A stretch of DNA of 64,000 bases from Selaginella moellendorffii. Its lineage: Eukaryota; Streptophyta; Lycopodiopsida; Selaginellales; Selaginellaceae. This document shows, piece by piece, positions 43,751-55,310 of this stretch. The position numbers were made by a program, and so were the translations under genes. Within the stretch, counting starts at the first letter, position 1. Every line of letters begins with the position of its first letter. The notes below the pieces were generated by a model. It had not been told where the DNA came from, ran no database searches, and was given only the letters and a program-made list of their open reading frames with translations. The stretch spans positions 2,927,502 through 2,991,501 of the forward strand of contig NW_003314268.1 in NCBI RefSeq assembly GCF_000143415.4, in the 5' to 3' direction.

Positions 43751-46372
43751 TTAGTTGATGAAGCACCTCAGAAATTGTTCTAACGTTTGAATTGTTTGCT
43801 CGGACTGTCCATCAGTTTGAGGATGATACGCCGAAGAGAGGTTGGCCTTCACTCCAAGCAACTGCAAGAACCGTTGCCAGAAATGAGAGATGAACTGAGG
43901 TCCCCAATTCGAAACCACATTTGTAGGAATCCCATGAAGTCGGAAAATTTCTTTGAATACCAATTTTGCCATATCCTTGCCGGAAAATTCCTTGGTACAC
44001 GGCAGGAAGTGCGCCATCTTTGTGAAGCGATCCACCATAACTAAAATGCTATTGAAGCCTCTAGAACTTGGAAGATCACTCAAGAAATCCATAGAGATGG
44101 ATTCTTAAGGACCTGAACGGACCAGGAGGGAACGAAGCAAACCTGAAGGAAGGTGACAAGGTACTTTATTCCGGGCACAAGTGTTACAGAAGGTAACAAA
44201 AGCTTTGATATAGTTATCTATGTGGGGCCACCAAAAGTCTCATGGAACCAGCTTATAGGTTTTCACAATGCCAAAGTGACCAGCAGTCGGGCTATCATGG
44301 CACGCCATCAGAACCAACCTTTAAGCATCACTTTCAGGAATGTAAAACTGCTCCCACAGTACAACAAGCCATCTAAGAACTAGAACTCATCAAATCCCGG
44401 TAATTGGGAGTCATTAGGTGTCTAGCCTAAAGATGGGGGAAAATGTCGCTAGTGAGATCGTTAGATTGAAGATTGCTTCTGATCACATCCATCAAGGAGG
44501 AGTCCTGAGGGGCCAGGGGAATTGCCATAACGTGAAGCCGATAAGGATCGAGGATAACCTGATCCTGTTGATCGAAGGCAGGATTACCGAGCCTAAGATT
44601 GAGATAGGAGCGCCTTGAAAGAGCATCAGGAAGGCCCTGAAGCTTTCCAGGTGTGTACTTGATAACAAAGTCAAACTGACTCAGGAATTGTGCCCACCTT
44701 GCCTGACGACGACTCAAAACTTAGAAAGTGGCAAAGTACTCGAGATTTTTGTGATCTGTCTAGACCGTTGTATGATGGCTTGCCCCCTCCAAGAAATGAC
44801 GCCACTCTCCAAAAGAATCCATGATGGCAAGGAGCTCCTTGTCGTGGATTTCGTAATTGATCTCCACAAGCTGGAATTTCCGAGAATGGAAAGCGACCGG
44901 ATGAAATTCTTGATCCACTCCAAGTTAAGACAGCACAACACCGATGGCTAAGTCGGAGGCATTTGCCTTGATGAAGAAAGGTTGTGATGGATCAGCGTAG
45001 ATCAAGATGGGAGTAGAACTGAAGGCCACCTTGAGTGTGTTGAAGGCCTGCTGAACAGTAGCAGACCAAGAGAAGGGAACATCCTTGCGAGTGAGATGCG
45101 TGAGAGGAAGGACAATGTCAGAGTAGTGAGCAATGAATTTGCGATAGAAGTTGGCGAAGCCAAGGAAAACTTGAATGTTTGACATTGATTGTGGAGGCTT
45201 CTATTTGAGAATAGTCTTGACTTTGGAAGGATCCATCGTGATACCCTCAGGAGTGACAATGTACCCAAGGAACTCCACAAACTCTTGATCAAAGGAATAT
45301 TTCTCAAGCTTTGCGTATAGGCTGTGTTCCTACAGCTTCACTAGCACCTTGCACACATGCTCGTCGTGCTCCTCCTGAGTTTTTTAATAGATGAGGATGT
45401 CGTTGAGGTAGATGATCACCATCTGATCAAGAAACTCCCGAAAGACATTGTTTGCCATGTGTTGGAAAACTGTTGGAGCATTTGTCAAGCCAAATGGCAT
45501 AACAGTTTACTTGAAGTGGCCATAGCGGTTTCAGAACGTAGTCTTACATTCATCGCCAGGCCAGATCCGGATCAGGTTGTATGCTCCACGGAAGTCAATC
45601 TTGGTGAAGAAGCGAGCACCACCAAGGTGTTCCAATAGGTCTGAGATCAAGGGCAGCAGATAACGGTTCTAAATAGTCACCTTGTTTAAACCTCGATAGT
45701 CAATGACTAGTCGTAAACTCCCATCCTTCTTCTTGACAAAGAAGACAAGTGCTCCAGCCCGGGATTGCGAATGTTGAATGTACCCCGAGGCAAGGTTCTC
45801 ATCCATGTACTTTTTGAGGGCCTTGGATAGGGATAACCCGTAGATAGGCCCCCACAGAGGTGATGCTCCTTCCTGTAAATTAATAGGACAGTTGTAAGGC
45901 TGATGAACAAGCTTTACACTAGCTTTTTTCTTGTCAAACACATCCCCAAAATTCAGGAAGACTGACAGGAGAAACATGCAAAGTGAAAAGGAAAACAAGT
46001 TTTTCATGAAGGAGTTCTTTCATAGTGATTGTGGAGATAGGAGGAGGCTTCCGATTGAATGGAATGATGAGACGAAGATACTGTCCAGTGTAAGATGGAA
46101 AAGAGGGGAAAGAAGAGGTTGAAAACTTCGTAGACTCAGGAACAAAACCCCAATTTGAGTTTAGGGAATTTTTCCTGATTCGGACTCAATGAATAGTAGG
46201 GAAAGACGTGGGAGATGGTGACGTGGGAGAGACAAGTTGTAATTCCTTCCAACAGATCTGAGGCTGGTGCAATTGGAACCAAGGAAGGCCGAGCACCACA
46301 AAAGAGGACTTGCTGTTGATGATGTTGAAGGTGATATTAGTGACAGTGGACCTGATGTGTACTCAAACGGGC
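43751..46372 (-). pseudogene. Protease end, RT, RNase H and integrase part of the older Gypsy copy
   Basis: Open pieces read VFFVKKKDGSLRLVIDYRGL (RT start, 45750), then VFLGFANFYRKFIAHYSD (45150), RNase H, then integrase MDFLSDLPSSRGFNSILVMV with NWGPQF (Arg of the usual DRGPQF changed) and DGQSEQTIQTLEQF. Stops and frame changes are frequent; the YLDD region lies in a disrupted frame near 45400. Confidence 0.85.
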
Positions 46373-47958
46373 TGTGAGACACAAATCTGTAAGCCCCAAA
46401 GTGGAGCCAAAAGGGTGCCATGTGGTAGTGGCCGAAGCAAAAGCCAAATGAGCGTAACACGTTTAGACTAAAAGCTCCGACTTGAAAGGTCGAGAGCGGG
46501 AGTGGAACTCCCAACAAAGTGCTCGAGGAACAAGCACGAAGCGAGTAATAAGTGAGGCTCCAAAAAGGGACCCAAAAGGACCAACACATGACATGTGGAA
46601 GTGTCCAAGATGGACCTGAGTTGGAGTCCGAGATGGAGTCCGAGATGGACTGAGACGGAGTCCGAGATGGAGTCCGAGATGGACCAAGACAGAGTTCGAG
46701 ATGGAGTCCGAGATGGAGTTCGAGATGGACCAAGACGGAGTCCGAGATGGAGTCCGAGATGGAGTCTGAGAAGGACCCGAGATGGAGTTTGAGGTCGAGA
46801 CCAAGACCGGGACTGAGACCGAGACCGAGACTGAGACCAAGACTGAGACCGAGACCGAGACTGGGATCGAGACCGAGACCGAGGCCCAGGCCGAGACCGA
46901 GCCCGAGTTTGAGTCTGAGTCCGAGTCCGAGTCCGAGTCTGAGTTCGAGTTCGAGTCTGAGAGGGTGAAAGCCCAAAGCGTTCATCTCCCAGACCCTGGG
47001 GGGTTTGGTGAGCTCCAAAAGTATAGTAAAGGGGAGGACTGCAGTGGAGCCAGTTTGGCCACGAAAGGCCAGTTTGGCCCAGGAAGGCCAGACCCAGTGT
47101 TGGGTGATGAACTGACCACTAGGAAGTCCAAGATTAAAGTGAATACGGACAGACAAGCGGGGTAGCTTGGTGAAGTGTTCAAGAGCCGGCTCTAGTTTCC
47201 CCGGGAGATCGATTGGCCGATGCTCCCAGTCCAAGTGTGGGTGGCACTACCTACTTGGATACCTGGTGTGGCTCAACAGAACCTTGCTCTCAGCCCATGG
47301 CTAGAGCACCTAAAGGAGGAAGGTGGGGAGAGTACCTACGGGGCTCGCGTAGGGCCACAGTGTTCCGAAATGTTGTCCCGAAATCCTAAATGGGGGAAAG
47401 GAGGAGGAGCAATCCTCTGGTGTAGTGACTACAGATACAATCACATGGTGAGGAAGTCCCAGAGGACAATGGGACTTAGTGGCCAGGCCTGCGGGCCTTG
47501 ATCTAGTGGCAATGTTGGTGAACATGGCCATGGACAAGAAAAGGACTTGGTAGGAACTGACAAAGGGATATTGGGGAAGGCTATTCCCCATGTCTATAGG
47601 CATCCTAAGGATGCTAAGGAGTGGATTTGGGTTGACCACTCGTGGACGGATGGCCCAGTCTTGGAGAGACGGGATTGTGATGCAAGTAGTATTGGACCAC
47701 TAGTGCAGCAAAGGTGAATGGGCATGGCCTTAGTGTAACAGGCCGATATGTTAGTGGTACCTTTGGGTGTCGGTCTTGGGACCGGACACGTGGAGCACTT
47801 GGACTAAGTGCAAGGGATGAGTGGCATGGATGCCATCCTCGGGGCTAGCAAGTCCCAAGTCCTGAATTGGACTTAAGGAGGTTGTGAATGAGACTCTTCC
47901 AAGTGGTCAAAGGTGTGGTTAAGTGACTAAAGTGGAATGAAAAAATTAGTCACTTACA
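46373..47958 (+). repeat. 5' LTR of the LARD element
   Basis: 1586 bp. Contains a purine-rich region (46600-46960) of repeated GAGTCCGAGATG-type and GAGACCGAGACC-type units, plus a single-copy 3' half with the conserved GGTTAAGTGACTAAAG near its end. The start reads TGTGAGACACAAATC. Confidence 0.9.
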
Positions 47959-47960
47959 AC

Positions 47961-47972
47961 TTGGTATCAAAG
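47961..47972 (+). promoter_or_regulatory. Primer-binding site of the LARD element (initiator-tRNA type)
   Basis: TTGGTATCAAAG begins 3 nt after the 5' LTR and matches the common plant site TGGTATCAGAGC with one substitution. In contrast to the Gypsy element, this element uses ordinary tRNA priming. Confidence 0.7.
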
Positions 47973-50900
47973 TTGTTTCTTAGTTCGACTTTTATTGGTG
48001 CTCAAGTATATCATCACTAGTGTTGGCATCGAAAGGTCTTAGGAGTGGGCCTATTCTTGAGGAGTAGTAAGTCGGGAAGACATGGCTCTTCACTATAGTT
48101 CATGTGTGAACTTGTAGGCAAGGTGGTGGATAGAAAAGGGCCAATAATGGAACGACTTTGGGATCTTAGGAACAGTGTAAGGCTTTCCTCAATGAGTGAG
48201 GATGTGATCCAAATGAACATTTGATGTAGCAAACGGGCTAACATAGTTGTGGTAAAAAACTATAGTTGGGATCATGGGAAAGATGCAGACTCCAAAACAA
48301 TAAAGGAGTCACAAGATTAACCTCATATAGTGAGGCTGGTGCTCATGAAATTGGGACTAGAATTAATAACCGTGAAATGTCAAATACGGATGAGGACATG
48401 AGTCCTTGAAATGGTGGTTAGGGCTACCTTTAATAAATGCTGGAACAACCCAAGGAGTTGGGGGTGTATTTAAAGATGAGTTGCTATTCTCAAGACAAGT
48501 AGTCCTAAGGGCAAAGGTTAGCCCCAAAAAAATCATCAAGTATCGGAATAACACTTGCAAAGATGGTCCTTGTGAGTAGGACATGAATACAAGAAGTTGT
48601 ATTCTAGCGAGTTGGCACATCGAAGACTAAGACCTTGCAGGTTGTTGGATTTGCAAAGTCCAAAATGCTAAATGAATCAAGTGGAGTCATAAAATGGTTC
48701 TAAGGGATTGGTTGAAGCATTTGGACTGAGGTGTATGGTGCCCCATGAGGTATGGGGAGGATCATAAGATCTAAGTATGAGAATAGTAGGTATCTCATTG
48801 ATGGCAGAATGTGCCATACTGAAGTTGTGGGAAATATGTTCCCAGAAGAAAGCAACTTTGGCTCAGAGTTGGGTGCAAACACTATGGTGCAGTACTAACG
48901 GATAGTTAGCATGAGGAACAACTATATTGGTCTTGGCAAAGACCTAAACACTAAAAGTAGTGTTATAAGGATAGGCTCGTGGGGCCAATGGTGTGGAGAC
49001 ACTAAATGTGCCAAGGTGAGATACCTTGAGGTTATGTTGGTGGGTTTATAAGAACCCCTTGCCAAGGGAATCCCAATGGAAATGGGAATGGTATAGCTTA
49101 AGCTGAAAGGTATGCGGTTAGAGTGTGGTGACCTAAATAATGATGGAGGTGTGGAAGCACCAGTAATGAGTTGTAGGACTTGATAACTATGAGGCAACTA
49201 AGCAAAAGGTGCGAAATAATTGGTTAAATTGGTAGAAGGTAGCTACCTAAGACTTCTTATGGGGATAAGGAAGTTAAATATACCCTTATGGGGGAGAAAT
49301 TGCTTATGTTGTGAAATAGTAAGTTAATGTCTTAAAGGGAATGCTCATTGCCAAAGAAGGCCATCATTGGGACACCTAAACACTCTAAAACACTAGGAAG
49401 AGGTGTTTGGTGTCGCAAGGGCATTAGATAAGGCCCAAGGGACTAAGTCCTTAGTGAATGATGGATAGGAGGTGCTATCCAAATGTCCAAGGTTCTAGAG
49501 ATGGGAGAAATCCATTTATCCGATTTGGACATAACCAAAAATGGGATTTTGGCAAGGTTAGTAATGGGCATATAGAGGCCCATAAGTAGCAATGTAAATC
49601 CCAGTGTGTAGGATTATAAAGTGAGCATGCCCAGATTGAGGAACCACTCCTTAAGCTATTGGGTAAGTTCATCCCTATGAATACTTGCTAAGGCATAGTA
49701 AAAGGTGCAAAGCTATCCTGCTAGTCTGGAGGAGAATAACCAAGGGAAACATATGAGGCCAAAGGGCAAGTAATATTGGGATGGAATGGAACCATAAAAA
49801 TCTAAAGGCATAACCAACGGTGGTTATGCAAGTTGGGAGTGGAGAATCAAGAGAGTGCTCAAGGATGTTACTATTAGCAACTGCAATGCCATGGAGAGTC
49901 TAAAATATGGAATTATCCATGCTAGACCATGTGGTGAGTAGGGAGCTTACAAAAGAGAAGCCTTAGCAAGCTAAGGAACAGAGTTCCTTGAAGGTTCTCA
50001 AAGACAATTCTAGGTAAATAAGTACCTAAAAAGACAAGTGTAAATAGTTCTTAGAGCACGTGAAATCAGAGTGGCATAGCAGAAGCATGGTCTTGAAGTT
50101 GGCCATGAGGCGAGGCTATCAAGGTTGGGGAAGTAGTTCCCAAGTGTTCAAAGAGAGGGCTTTGAACGAAAGTCGATGATTAAGGACTTTCACGCTTATG
50201 CATGAACTATGTTACAATGGTCAGATGACTTGCTAAGTGAGATTGGCAAGTTAGGGGAACAAATCCCCTAGTTGAAGGTGCTAACTTCAAAAGGGTGGCC
50301 CATGGGGCTGAGCATGGAGGAGTCCATGCATGATCACAGACTTATCAAGTGAGAGGACTTGGCAGTGCAGAGGAACTAGGTTTCTAAGCTGTGATTTATA
50401 GCACGCTTTGACTATAAGTTGGTGCACCGGCGTAGAGAGGCACGCTAGGCATCCAGTGTGATGCCATCCGTAGATGCATATACGGAGGTTAGGTTCGAGT
50501 CTCAACCCTCTAGTGCTTGGGTTTGAGTCCCAAATCACTAGGGCATGGTGATGGTTTGGAATATGAGGACACTCATATTTCGGTGGTCATGGACTCTCAG
50601 TGAGGAGACTGGTTTAGGCACACCGCCAAGCGAGGGATGCTTCAGAGTCGTGATGCGGTTAAATTGTTTAGAGTGAAAGCTCGGCATATCTAACTTGAAC
50701 ACTTCATGGTGAATGAGATGGGGACATTCAGTCTCAGTTGCTATGGATCCTTGGCTGGAAGGGCTGGCTTGGGTGCACTGCCAAGTGTGGGGGATGCCCC
50801 CAGGGTCATAGTCAACAACTTAAAAGGGTTTGGAAGACCTAGGTCCTATTGATAGACCTATTAAGGGGCAAGATGAGATCATTAGGTGTGGCTAAATAAG

Positions 50901-52068
50901 AACAAAGTCTTTATTTAGGTTAAGGAATATGATTCCTAGTTCAAGAGTTTGGCAAATTCTACTTGGACAAGTGGAAAAATACTCATCAAATACTAATCCC
51001 ACAACCTAGCATTGGTACCTTAGTGTTGATTAGTGTTGATTTGAATTATTGATAATGGTGTGGCTTGGTCAAGGTGACCAAGTGGAAAGAACACCTAAGG
51101 GAAATGAGCTATGTCAATACTATGGCATAGTAAGTCCAAGGAAAGTAGTCTCTATAAGAGATCCAAGAGAGGGTCTCAAAAAGTTGGGCTGTGGATAAAG
51201 CCCATGACAGAAAATGTTAAAAAGATGTACTAGGGGTCAACACCCTCTGAACTTGGCAAAGCAAAGTGTTTGTTATGGAACAGAAAGGAAACCTCAAAAA
51301 TGGAGGTAGCAATCCTATATTGCTAGGTGCAACAATCAAGGATAGGAGCAAAAGACTAGTGGCTAAGAAAAGAGCCATGGGAATCATGGGAAAGAAACCA
51401 AATGGCAAAGTTAGGCCAAAAATACTAACGTGTTGGGTGCTAACAGATTGTGGGAAAGGCAATGTTCCCCAAGGATGGATTCCCAACCGTTCCGATTTGG
51501 TGAAAGTAGATGCTCCAAAGGCGGGAGCGGTAATGTAGCCAAATAATAGGGCCGTGGGCAGCCTTAGCACCAATTATAATAACTGGAACTTAGTGCCAAA
51601 GGTAGCACGATATCGGAGAGAGGATGATGGTACCCTCAAGTAAAAAACTTCCTAGGATGGGAAGTGAAGTTGCACAATATGTGCAGTGAAAGGTGTCAAA
51701 GACACCAAAGAAATTGAATTCGAGAAGTCAAAATTAAAAGTTCCAAAGTGAATTAGTTATGTCAATAGAAGTTGGGACTACTCGAGAATGAGTAGTGGAA
51801 TTGAGTTAGAGAAGGTGTCTCTAACAGGTTTAGCGAGAACTAAACCAATAAAAAGAAGCAAACCACCCCAGGTGGCCAAATGAGTCTCTATGTTGGAGAG
51901 ACTATGCCCCTTAGAGGATGGACAAGGCATGGTGAGCCTTCGGGGTCAAACCATAGACAAATATTGGCTGGGTGCCAAGGGTGGAAATGGTAATATCTGC
52001 GGGTGTTACTTTGTGAAAGCGTTCACCGTTCAATGAGGACATCGAACTTCGTCTATGGGTGGTGGAGT

Positions 52069-53610
52069 TGTGAGACACAAATCCCTAAGCCCCAAACTGG
52101 AGCCAAAAGGGTGCCACGTGGTAGTGGCCAAAGCAAAAGCCAAATGAGCGTAACATGTTTGGATTAAAAGCTCCGACTTGAAAGGTCGAGAGCGGGAGTG
52201 GAACTCCCAACAAAGTGCTCGAGGAACAAGCACGAAGCGAGTAATAAGCGAGGCTCCAAAAAGAGACCCAAAAGGACCAACACATGACACGTGGAAGTGT
52301 CCGAGATGGACCCGAGTTGGAGTCCGAGATGGACTGAGATGGAGTCCGAGATGGAGTTTGAGATGGACCGAGACGGAGTCCGAGATGGAGTCCAAGATGG
52401 ACCAAGACGGAGTCCAAGATGGAGTCTGAGAAGGACCCGAGATGGAGTCTGAGAAGGACCTGAGATGGAGTCCGAGGTCGAGACCGAGACCGGGACCGAG
52501 ATTGAGACCGAGACCGAGACCGGGACTGAGACCGAGACCGAGACCGGGATCGAGACCAAGACCGAGGCCAAGGCCAAGACCGAGCCCGAGTCCGAGTCTG
52601 AGTTTGAGTCTGAGAGGGTGAAAGCCCGAAGCGTTTGTTTCCCAGACCCTGGGGGGTTTGGTGAGCTCCAAAAGTATAATAAAGGGGAGGACTGCAGTGG
52701 AGCCAGTTTGGCCACGAAAGGCCAGTTTGGCCAAGGAAGGCCAGACCCAGTGTTGGGTGATGAACTGACCACTAGGAAGTCCAAGACTAGAGTGAATACG
52801 GACCGACAAGCGGGGTAGCTTGGTGAAGTGTTCAAGAGCCGGCTCTAGTTCCCTCGGGAGATCGACTGGCCAATGCTCCCAGTCCAAGTGTGGGTGGCAC
52901 TACCTACTTGGATACCTGGTGTGGCTCAACGGAACCTCGCTCTCAGCCCATGGCTAGAGCACCTAAAGGAGGAAGGTGGGGAGAGTACCCACGAGGCTCG
53001 CGTAGGGCCACGGTGTTCAGAAATGTTGTCCCGAAGTCCCAAATAGGGGAAAGGAGGAGGAGCAATCCTCTAGTGCAGTGACTACAGATATAGTCACATG
53101 GTGAGGAAGTCCCAGAGGACAATGGGACTTAGTGGCCGGGCCTGCGGGCCTTGATCTAGTGGCAGTGTTGGTGAACATGGCCATGGACAAAAAAGGGACT
53201 TGGTAGGAACTGACAAAGGGATATTGGGGAAGGCTATTCCCCATGTCTATAGGCATCCTAAGGATGCTAAGGAGTGGATTTGGGTTGACCAATCGTGGAC
53301 GGATGCCCAATCTTGGAGAGATGGGATTGTGATACAAGTGGTATTGGACCACTAGTGTGGCAAAGGTGAATGGGCATGGCCTTAGTGTAACGGGCCGATA
53401 TGTTAGTGGTACCTTTGGGTGTCAGTCTTGGGACCGGACACGTGGAACACTTGGACTAAGTGCAAGGGATGAGTGGCATGGATGCCATCCTCGGGGCTAG
53501 CAAGTCCCAAGTCCTGAATTGGACTTAAGGAGGTTGTGAATGAGACTCTTCCAAGTGGTCAAAGGTGTGGTTAAGTGACTAAAGTGGAATGAAAAAATTA
53601 GTCGCTTACA
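52069..53610 (+). repeat. 3' LTR of the LARD element
   Basis: 1542 bp, parallel to the 5' LTR. The repeat tract is shorter (52300-52620), which accounts for most of the length difference. It contains the intact palindrome CCACGTGG near 52117, a G-box core, where the 5' copy has CCATGTGG. Confidence 0.9.
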
Positions 53611-54892
53611 CGGGCAATGTTTCCTTAAGTCCAGAAGATGGAGACACAAAATGCCCGCCAATGCCTTCAACCTGTAGATCCCATATGGTAGGAGAAAGAG
53701 GAACGTGATGTCGGGCAGCAAAGTCTGTGTCCATGAAGTAGGAAGTTGCACCCGAGTTTAGTAGTGCCAGAGCCTTGAGTCTTGATTATCCGGTGAAAGA
53801 AAGGAGACATGGGATGCAGAAGTTGCAGGAATTGGTGGTGGCTTTGATAAAAGGTGGTGAGGAGCTTGATAAAGAAAAAAAGTGATTTTTATTCAAAGAG
53901 TCCAAATAGACAGCTCCTACTCTGTCTGGACAGGGTCGTTTCCCAACTGCAATAGACTTGAGGCAGAGTGAACTCGAGCCAGCTATTTTGTGATTAGGAT
54001 CAGCACAGTAGAGGCAAAGATTATGAGATACTTGATGTTACTTCTCAGCAAGACTCAACTTCCCTCTGATGAGTCAGGGAGTACCAGAGATATCCACCAG
54101 GACTGGAGCAGTAGGTTCAGGAGTATGCCCCGAAGACTCAAGTTGGGATTCCTGAGTTTGGGACGGGAAAACAGCGGCATGGCCACTTTCCTGATGACGT
54201 TCAAAGAGACAATTGTCGCATCAAACATCTCTCTTGATGGCGTCCAACAGGTCTGTGGGATCCTCCATGGTGAGCAACAGATCCTTGACACCGTTGTTGA
54301 GGCCGAAACAAAATTGATCAATCAGGGCCCGCTCATCCCACTAAGTGTCCAAGGCAAGGAGTTGGAACTCTGCAGCATAGATTGAGGCAGGACAAGACCC
54401 CTGAGAGAGACATCTCATCTTTGTAGTGGCAGCCCGAACCTAATCCATCTTGCGGAAACATGCTTTGAGCTTCCTTTTAAATAATTGAAGATCCATCAGC
54501 TCCGAAACCACGACCCCTTTCATGCTCTTCTCCAGGAGAGGAGAAAACCGTGACAAAGTTGCATTTTCAAGTAACATCCCAATCGCACCCATTTGAGACT
54601 CGAGAGTGGGGTACCGCTGTTTTTGAAGTGCAAAGATCAACTCCAATTGGTTCATGAATCTGCGAAGCTCCGAACGCTTGCCTGAGAACTTCACCGGGAA
54701 ACTCACCTTTGGTTCAAGAACTCTGCTTGATCCTTGAGCCGAAAGTGAAGCAAGTTCTTGTTGCATGTGAAGAAGGGTCGCCTTTAGCTTGGTATTCTCA
54801 GACTGGATTTTTGCATGGACTTTGGCAAAGAAATCAGGATGGCTTGGAGACTCCATCGGCAAAGAAGAAAGAAAAGGGGGGGGAAAAGGCAA
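53611..54892 (-). pseudogene. Gag and protease part of the older Gypsy copy
   Basis: Gag starts MESPSHPDFFAKVHAKIQ near 54855, keeps the LLHMQQELASL stretch lost from the full-length copy, then VSFPVKFSGKRSELRRFMNQ, with frameshifts beyond 54440. Further pieces to about 54050 cover the later capsid. 53751-53611 is the start of the protease, interrupted by the LARD insertion at 53610; it continues at 46372. Confidence 0.85.
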
Positions 54893-55310
54893 AGGCAGTC
54901 AAACAATCTAAAGCAAAAGCAAAAAAACATAATCTGAATCAAATTGTCAAGACCCCTAACAAGATCAAAATTGGAAAATGCAGAAGACAAAGAGAAAAGC
55001 TACTGGAAATGAAGAAGAGGCTTTAGGCTGGCCTTGATTCAGATTGTGGAGAAATGGAACAAGGCTAACCTATATATACTATAGGTTGATGAAGCTCCAC
55101 CACTCTTAGATCGAGGACGGCCTAAATATAGCTGTAGTCAAGGAAGTGCCATGTCATCATCAAGAATGTGGTTCGAGACTTAGGAATCATACGGGAAATT
55201 AGAGAGTTAGGAATAGAGAAGTGTCTCGAGAGTCAGGAATATGGTCTGCAGGTCAGGAATCCGACGAGAGTCAGGAATATGACAAGAATTAGGGGATTCC
55301 TGACAAAAAC

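Larger units (their letters stand above)
46373..53610 (+). mobile_element. Full-length LTR retrotransposon without recognisable genes (LARD type)
   Basis: TG...CA element of 7238 bp with LTRs at 46373-47958 (1586 bp) and 52069-53610 (1542 bp) and a perfect 5-bp target duplication CGGGC (46368-46372 and 53611-53615). The primer-binding site TTGGTATCAAAG at 47961 resembles the initiator-methionine tRNA site. The 4.1-kb interior (47959-52068) has only short open frames, none with gag or pol motifs, so movement would need proteins from another element. That is the definition of a large retrotransposon derivative (LARD). Purine-rich ATGGGTGGTGGAG precedes the 3' LTR and may be the polypurine tract. 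LTR orientation is taken from PBS position. Confidence 0.88.
43346..55305 (-). mobile_element. Older, degenerate copy of the Gypsy element, split by the LARD insertion
   Basis: Minus-strand order: 5' LTR 55305-54945, gag from about 54892, protease to 53611, then the 7.2-kb LARD insertion (53610-46373), then the rest of protease, RT (about 46007-44925), RNase H and integrase to 43751, and a 3' LTR about 43700-43346. Compared with the full-length copy it has lost about 770 bp covering the integrase C-terminus, the chromodomain and part of the LTR border (join near 43700). It also has scattered stops. Flanks AAAAT (43341-43345) and AAAAC (55306-55310) are a probable target duplication with one change. 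The LTRs still contain the TATA box and TTGATTCAGATTGTG (minus-sense complement) at 43435-43449 and 55034-55048. Confidence 0.9.

Noticed and set aside
46161-47234. A 357-codon minus-strand open frame in the LARD LTR, also present as a 285-codon frame at 52030-52887 and a shorter one near 42015-42575
   Set aside because: It runs through the simple purine repeats, which give Leu/Gly or Asp/Ser runs in any open frame. The three copies differ in length by repeat number and have no domain, so chance explains it.
50480-50540. B-box-like GGTTCGAGTCTC inside the LARD interior
   Set aside because: No A-box at a sensible distance and no tRNA folding.
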